Assembly: GCA_002396205.1 (NCBI GenBank)
Contig: DGXB01000021.1
Span: 1-44,819, forward strand
DNA length: 44,819 nucleotides
Reading direction: 5' to 3'
DNA from: Bacteroidales bacterium UBA4243
GTDB taxonomy: Bacteria; Bacteroidota; Bacteroidia; Bacteroidales; F082
The notes beneath the pieces are model-generated. The model was given only the letters and a program-made list of their open reading frames with translations. It had not been told where the DNA came from and did not search any database. Below, one piece after another: positions 42,001 to 44,819 of this stretch (within the stretch, counting starts at the first letter, position 1; each line of letters begins with the position of its first letter). Made by a program: the position numbers and the translations under genes.

Positions 42001-42495
42001 CGCAGGGTTGAATTGCACAGGGCTGATGCCAAGGTGGATCACGTCGACGCCGCGCAGCTGCTGCGGCTCGGCGGTGCACACGGCTTCGGCAGGGTAGAGG
42101 GCGTTGTGGGCGTATACCTTTGGGTCCTTGAAGAAAGGTCGATTGGCATCGTTCTCGGCTTGGCTGCCACACGAAGGGGCGATGTTGATGCCACTGATGT
42201 GTTCGTCGCGCGAGGTGCGTACCTCCACCACGGCGCGAGCGCCTTGCGGGAGGGCGACGAAGCGGTTGAAGGTGGGTAGGTCGGGCAGGCCGTAGTCGTT
42301 GGGTACGACGATGCCTTTCGAGGCGATGGTGTGCATCTGTTCGCCGTTGCGGACGATGGTGTCGATGCCGAAGTCGTCGAAGCTGAAGCGCAGGCTGACG
42401 TGGTTGCAGTCGGAGGCGACGATGGTGAATGTTTGCCCCAAGGCGGCAGTGCTGAGTGCGAGGGCCAATGTTAAAGTGAGTAGCTTATGTTTCAT
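39007..42495 (-). CDS. Gingipain-like C25 cysteine peptidase with T9SS sorting domain (1162 aa)
   Basis: The smallest of the three C25 proteins here. Signal peptide (1-21, ends ALGQ), propeptide to ~225 and a catalytic domain (~230-620) with H478 (HRDHGWNTKWYQ) and C511 (ISVNCRTG), 33 residues apart as in the two paralogues. After it come an Ig-like domain, two modules (the second with NNGRLDPGE), a jelly-roll with KEDFESGMFDPTFW and a T9SS CTD (VHPNPTTDQI ... SRIIKM). It lacks PKD and GCDSIV repeats. The length is close to that of PorU, the T9SS sortase, but the catalytic Cys is near position 511, whereas PorU has it much later (C690). A secreted protease is therefore more likely. A strong terminator lies just upstream. 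Confidence 0.92.
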   Translation of the reverse strand: MKHKLLTLTLALALSTAALGQTFTIVASDCNHVSLRFSFDDFGIDTIVRNGEQMHTIASKGIVVPNDYGLPDLPTFNRFVALPQGARAVVEVRTSRDEHISGINIAPSCGSQAENDANRPFFKDPKVYAHNALYPAEAVCTAEPQQLRGVDVIHLGISPVQFNPATREIAVHRQFDIDIRFEGGNGHFGDDRLRSPYWDPILRNNILNHESLEPIDYEARMQRWNQERLTGCEYLIITPDNDAFYNAGKQLADYRTKQGILSKAMRVTETEAVDHLTLRQWVRTIYDNWNIVPAAICLIGESGTDLQQYVPGYTTLHPKDNFITSDNPYADINDDRLPDICFSRILAQNESELPIFIGKIMEYEYTAPVTDLYYYAHPLTAAGWQDSKWFQIAIATISGYLTQHGKSPERINEIYSGTQGPNWSTAPGTASVVSYFGPDGVGYIPATPDELGGWTGGNADQVIRAINHGAYIIQHRDHGWNTKWYQPEIYTTDFGEINNVGKMSYLISVNCRTGMYDASAVSFIETLARMTRDGQNAGIVGAVGPVGQTYSYANDIFLWGLWDLFDPTFLPEYGPYADHTDEWMPSFACVAGKYFLETQTFPSTDDNMRTTTYNTFHTFGDAFQRIFTEVPQAITASHDEEIQCFSPFHITAPEGSKITLSAYYGRKWNILATATGTGEEQTMTILQNVPYGPIHLTITGHNLIRLEEDIPLVPFDRPFVVVDSIAMNGGGLTMHYDQPVVVNINLTNVGLQDCTEGGTVSLTSGSDQLTITQGETTFEALPSNGSQFITEAFSMTLSDAIHNWDHIPFSITTRFGDETYTQEYEIEVLAPNIMAQLISIDDSQGNNNGRLDPGEYAKLLFRVTNNGQHKAESPCFTLGNDEGHVRIITPEVTLDSLEVNNVANITFDIYAEYSAGEVSYVHLLLNSAILGLNLTQDIPCPVGFVKEDFESGMFDPTFWTQDPLHPWTIYDASAYEGAYCAASGAIVHNESSQMTLTFTSTEPGTIMFYRRVSSEANYDFLIFSIDGEETDRWAGDYWWQQCSYETRPGQHTYTWTYAKDYSVDGGSDRAWIDYITLPPHLDGSDELSDAPLTVHPNPTTDQITVELEREGDFTVKVYDAKGQLVEQQRNAKVVELKGHSAGMYHIVVEQNGQRWSSRIIKM

Positions 42496-42519
42496 TATGT
42501 CACGGTTTGATGCAAAACA

Positions 42520-42551
42520 AAAACGAAGCCGTAAAGTTACGGCTTCGTTTT
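42520..42551 (-). terminator. Rho-independent terminator after the 42616-44163 gene
   Basis: A 15-bp perfect stem (aaaacgaagccgtaa / ttacggcttcgtttt) with a 2-nt loop centre, followed on the minus strand by a T-rich run (tttttgtttt). Confidence 0.85.
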
Positions 42552-42615
42552 GATAATCAATGAAATAATATGTTGAAATAGAAAAAATCCCTTGTGAAGC
42601 GGCGTTGATGGGGAT

Positions 42616-44163
42616 TTATTCCTTCACCACCTTGTCCGAGAACGTCGTTCCGTCCGCCATGGTGACCTTCATCACGTATTGCCCCGCTGCGAGGCCTTGC
42701 AAATTAAGGCTCTCGAGGCCTGAGCCTTGGCTGCGCACGAGGCGGCCTTGCAGGTCGTAGAGTTCGATTTGGGCGGGCTGCACGTCGGGCGAGTATTGCA
42801 GGCGGAGATAGCCATTGGCGGGGTTGGGGTAGTAGGCGTAGGGACGGACTTCGATACCACCTTCTTGTACGGTTGTCAATCCTTCGTCGGTGAGGAAGAA
42901 ATGGAATATTCCCGTGCCAGCCTGCATGAGCCTGGAAGCGTACCCGACGATGTAAATCCCTATTTCTTTTCCTTCATCGTCTTTTAGTATGCTTGAATGC
43001 ATGCTTGCATATGGGTCATAATACATGGCTTGCTCATAGCAATAGCGTCTCCATATCAAATTCAAATCCCTATCCAACTTGGCTACCGTCATGGTTGGCT
43101 TGTTGTCCGGGGTAGGTTCCCTGAAAACTATATAAAAATTGCCGTCGGATGCCTTCTTGAAATACATGCAACGCGCTTCGGTAGCAGGACCTGGTTGGTC
43201 GTTGAAATGGATCAGGGCCTTCCGTTGCATGGTGCGAAGGTCATAGCGTGCCACCGCCAATCCGGTTTCTTTATCTTCATAAACCCATGTCGAATCCCTG
43301 GTATAACGTGCCGCAACCAACAAGTCGCCTTCGTCTTGGACGACGAAAGTGCCATTCATGGGGGAATCCCCAAACCAAAACCTTTCTAGAACATAGATGT
43401 AGACCGGGTCATATGAATAGACGATGCTTTCCAGTTCTCTGTTGATGACATGATAGTTGTTCACATGAAACGTAGAATCGATGACATAGAACAGAAGATT
43501 CTGTTCTGCGCTGGTGGTCCACTGGTAGTATTGTCCCAACGGAGAATCAAACTCTCCCATCGTGATAATATAATTCTGGGTTTGTGGAAGCACGGCGGTA
43601 TGCTTTAATGTGCCATCAAGGCCAACGCGTGCTATGTGGCACACAATATCGTCATCAGGGCTGTTCGTGTAGTATTTCAGAATCAAATCGTTTCGGCTGT
43701 CAATCATATAGTGGCCAAATATGTCGAAGGTTGCCGTGTCGCACAGCTGAACCACGATGTCGTCGTCGGGATTGACGTTGAAATCGTCGTCGGGGAAATG
43801 CGAGATGCGCAATGCTGTGCCGCCAACGCCGTCAGGCTCGATGTTGACCCGCAGGTTGCCTTCTCCTCGCGGGTCTTTGGCAAATAGGTAATATGGGGGC
43901 AGGGTGTCGGCCACAAACAACGAATCGGTATACTGTAGCTCGTTTGGCGATGCCTTATAGAAAATGTTGCCTTCGACCATGCCATCGGAGGTGGCAACCA
44001 ATACGTTGGTGAAAATATCGCCGTTGGCCTGCTGAAAGACGTTATGGATGTTGAAGATGCCATGGTCTGGCTTATGGTAGGGGATGAGTTCCATGGTGAC
44101 CTCTTGTGCTTGGGCAAGAATTGTCGCGAGGGCGAATGTCAATGACAGGAGTGCTTTTTTCAT
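42616..44163 (-). CDS. T9SS cargo protein of unknown fold (515 aa)
   Basis: Paralogue of the 35325-36779 product. Signal peptide MKKALLSLTFALATILAQAQ, then EVTMELIPYHKPDHGIFNIHNV. The body has strand-turn units around Asp-rich loops (FPDDDFNVNPDDDIVV, SPDDDIVCHIARVGLDGTL, AKLDRDLNLIWRRY). This looks propeller-like, and the Asp clusters could bind calcium. There are no catalytic motifs. The T9SS CTD (YPNPANGYLRLQYSPDVQ ... DKVVKE) is almost the same as in the paralogue. It has a near-perfect promoter upstream and a strong terminator downstream, so it forms a single-gene unit. Its function is unknown. Confidence 0.83.
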   Translation of the reverse strand: MKKALLSLTFALATILAQAQEVTMELIPYHKPDHGIFNIHNVFQQANGDIFTNVLVATSDGMVEGNIFYKASPNELQYTDSLFVADTLPPYYLFAKDPRGEGNLRVNIEPDGVGGTALRISHFPDDDFNVNPDDDIVVQLCDTATFDIFGHYMIDSRNDLILKYYTNSPDDDIVCHIARVGLDGTLKHTAVLPQTQNYIITMGEFDSPLGQYYQWTTSAEQNLLFYVIDSTFHVNNYHVINRELESIVYSYDPVYIYVLERFWFGDSPMNGTFVVQDEGDLLVAARYTRDSTWVYEDKETGLAVARYDLRTMQRKALIHFNDQPGPATEARCMYFKKASDGNFYIVFREPTPDNKPTMTVAKLDRDLNLIWRRYCYEQAMYYDPYASMHSSILKDDEGKEIGIYIVGYASRLMQAGTGIFHFFLTDEGLTTVQEGGIEVRPYAYYPNPANGYLRLQYSPDVQPAQIELYDLQGRLVRSQGSGLESLNLQGLAAGQYVMKVTMADGTTFSDKVVKE

Positions 44164-44199
44164 AGTGTGTTTATGTTTTTGGGGTTAATAATTCGGTTG

Positions 44200-44230
44200 C
44201 AAATATAGGAGTTATTTCTTTTCAAACAAA
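44200..44230 (-). promoter_or_regulatory. Promoter of the 42616-44163 gene
   Basis: Minus strand TTTG (44227-44230), a 19-bp spacer, then TATATTTG (44200-44207): a full match to the Bacteroidetes consensus, 36 bp upstream of the ATG. Confidence 0.75.
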
Positions 44231-44351
44231 TATTTTCCGCTTAAATCTTTTTTTTTGCTTTTTATTGCCTTCATGTATATGCTTCCAAGTGCGGAAATCG
44301 TAGGACGGGCGCGACCAAGGGTTTTCCATTGGTTTTATCGCTGCAAAAAAG

Positions 44352-44537
44352 GTAACACGGATTGCCAGGATTTTCACGGAAAAATATGTTCCGTGTCCAT
44401 CCGTACAATCCGTGTCCTACAAAGTCCCGTAGGGACGGCATATCAGTAAGCAGGCGACGTGAGTCCCTGCGCTTTGAGTGCTGCGGACGGGATGTCCGCG
44501 AACCCGGTAATCTGCGGACGAGACGTCCGCGAACCCA
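44352..44537. repeat. Cluster of inverted and palindromic repeats in the gap before rnfA
   Basis: acacggattg (from 44355) pairs with caatccgtgt (~44405-44415). Two copies of ctgcggacg..gtccgcgaaccc follow (about 44481-44506 and 44513-44537), each with a gcggac/gtccgc stem. The gap 44164-44540 otherwise holds only the promoter at 44200-44230. Confidence 0.6.
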
Positions 44538-44540
44538 GAG

Positions 44541-44819
44541 TTAAACCACGCCCGTAAAGCCCATGAAGGCCATAGCCAAAATGCCAGCGGTGATGAGGGC
44601 GATAGGCGTGCCTTTCATGCCCTTGGGTGGCTCCATCAGGTCGATGTGCTCACGGATGCCCGCAAAGATGATCAAGGCCATGGCGAAACCCAAGGCGATG
44701 CCGACGGCATACACCACCGACTCGCCAAGGCTCAGCATGTGAGCTACACCGCCATAGTTGAACTCCTTGGTGACCACGGTCAGCGAAACGCCCAGCACGG
44801 CGCAGTTGGTCGTAATCAG
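44541..44819 (-). CDS. rnfA: Electron transport complex subunit RnfA, C-terminal part
   Basis: The frame is open to the window edge, so the gene is cut; ~92 residues are visible. RnfA/RsxA is an integral inner-membrane subunit of the Rnf complex, which couples ferredoxin:NAD+ oxidoreduction to ion pumping. The visible part begins LITTNCAVLGVSL, the hallmark RnfA membrane motif with its conserved cysteine, and ends with IALITAGILAMAFMGFTGVV. E. coli RsxA has LITTNCAVLGVAL and a related end, as I recall it. The homologous NqrE is the alternative, but the TTNCAVLGV and ITAG...AFMGF motifs fit RnfA better. In rnf operons rnfA is often the last gene, which fits its stop facing the repeat-rich gap. 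Confidence 0.9.
   Translation of the reverse strand: MITTNCAVLGVSLTVVTKEFNYGGVAHMLSLGESVVYAVGIALGFAMALIIFAGIREHIDLMEPPKGMKGTPIALITAGILAMAFMGFTGVV

Noticed and set aside
39007..42495. Identification as PorU, the T9SS sortase
   Set aside because: The length is similar, but the His/Cys pair lies at 478/511, the propeptide and signal resemble those of the two other C25 proteins, and ordinary secreted-protease modules follow.

Overview
The window comes from a member of the Bacteroidales, probably an uncultured gut or oral type. Three things point there: promoters of the TTG-N19-TAnnTTTG kind, eleven proteins ending in type IX secretion system (T9SS) type A sorting domains, and an RnfA gene at the right edge. 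No rRNA, tRNA, CRISPR array, transposase or integrase is visible.

Layout. (1) Positions 61-3294, plus strand: a YbjQ-family protein, then an ABC-2 type exporter module (ATPase, two membrane proteins) that ends with its likely GntR/YtrA-type regulator and a terminator. (2) Positions 3295-6338: a repeat-rich accessory patch bounded by inverted copies of a ~47-bp repeat. It holds an AT-rich ORF remnant and two minus-strand genes resembling BECR-fold (Barnase-EndoU-ColicinE5/D-RelE) nucleases. Each of the two genes sits inside the same pair of flanking repeats, so the pair forms a tandem two-unit cassette array with ~760-790 bp spacing. (3) Positions 6339-44163, all minus strand: a ~38 kb cluster of surface and secreted proteins. 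It contains three gingipain-like C25 cysteine peptidases, five modular adhesin-like proteins (three with an IgGFc-binding-protein N-terminal domain, two PKD/Ig-like), three further T9SS cargo proteins of unknown fold, a lipoprotein plus outer-membrane beta-barrel pair, a small lipoprotein, and a TPR-membrane-coiled coil-HTH regulator. (4) The right edge: the 3' end of rnfA, the core electron-transport gene.

How it may work together (inference). The genes from 33036 down to 13220 are separated by only 17-63 bp and could be one ~20-kb operon: one C25 peptidase followed by five adhesins. Four of these six proteins carry clear 'GCDSIV' repeats and the other two carry one degenerate copy each. The five adhesins share a nearly constant ~114-residue module just before the sorting domain. 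This suggests a secreted, surface-anchored set of proteases and adhesins with modules exchanged by recombination. The T9SS machinery itself is not in the window.

The most unusual signals are the duplicated-flank nuclease cassettes with well-formed antisense promoters, the shared pre-CTD module, and two classes of interspersed palindromic repeat that lie inside reading frames and are translated.
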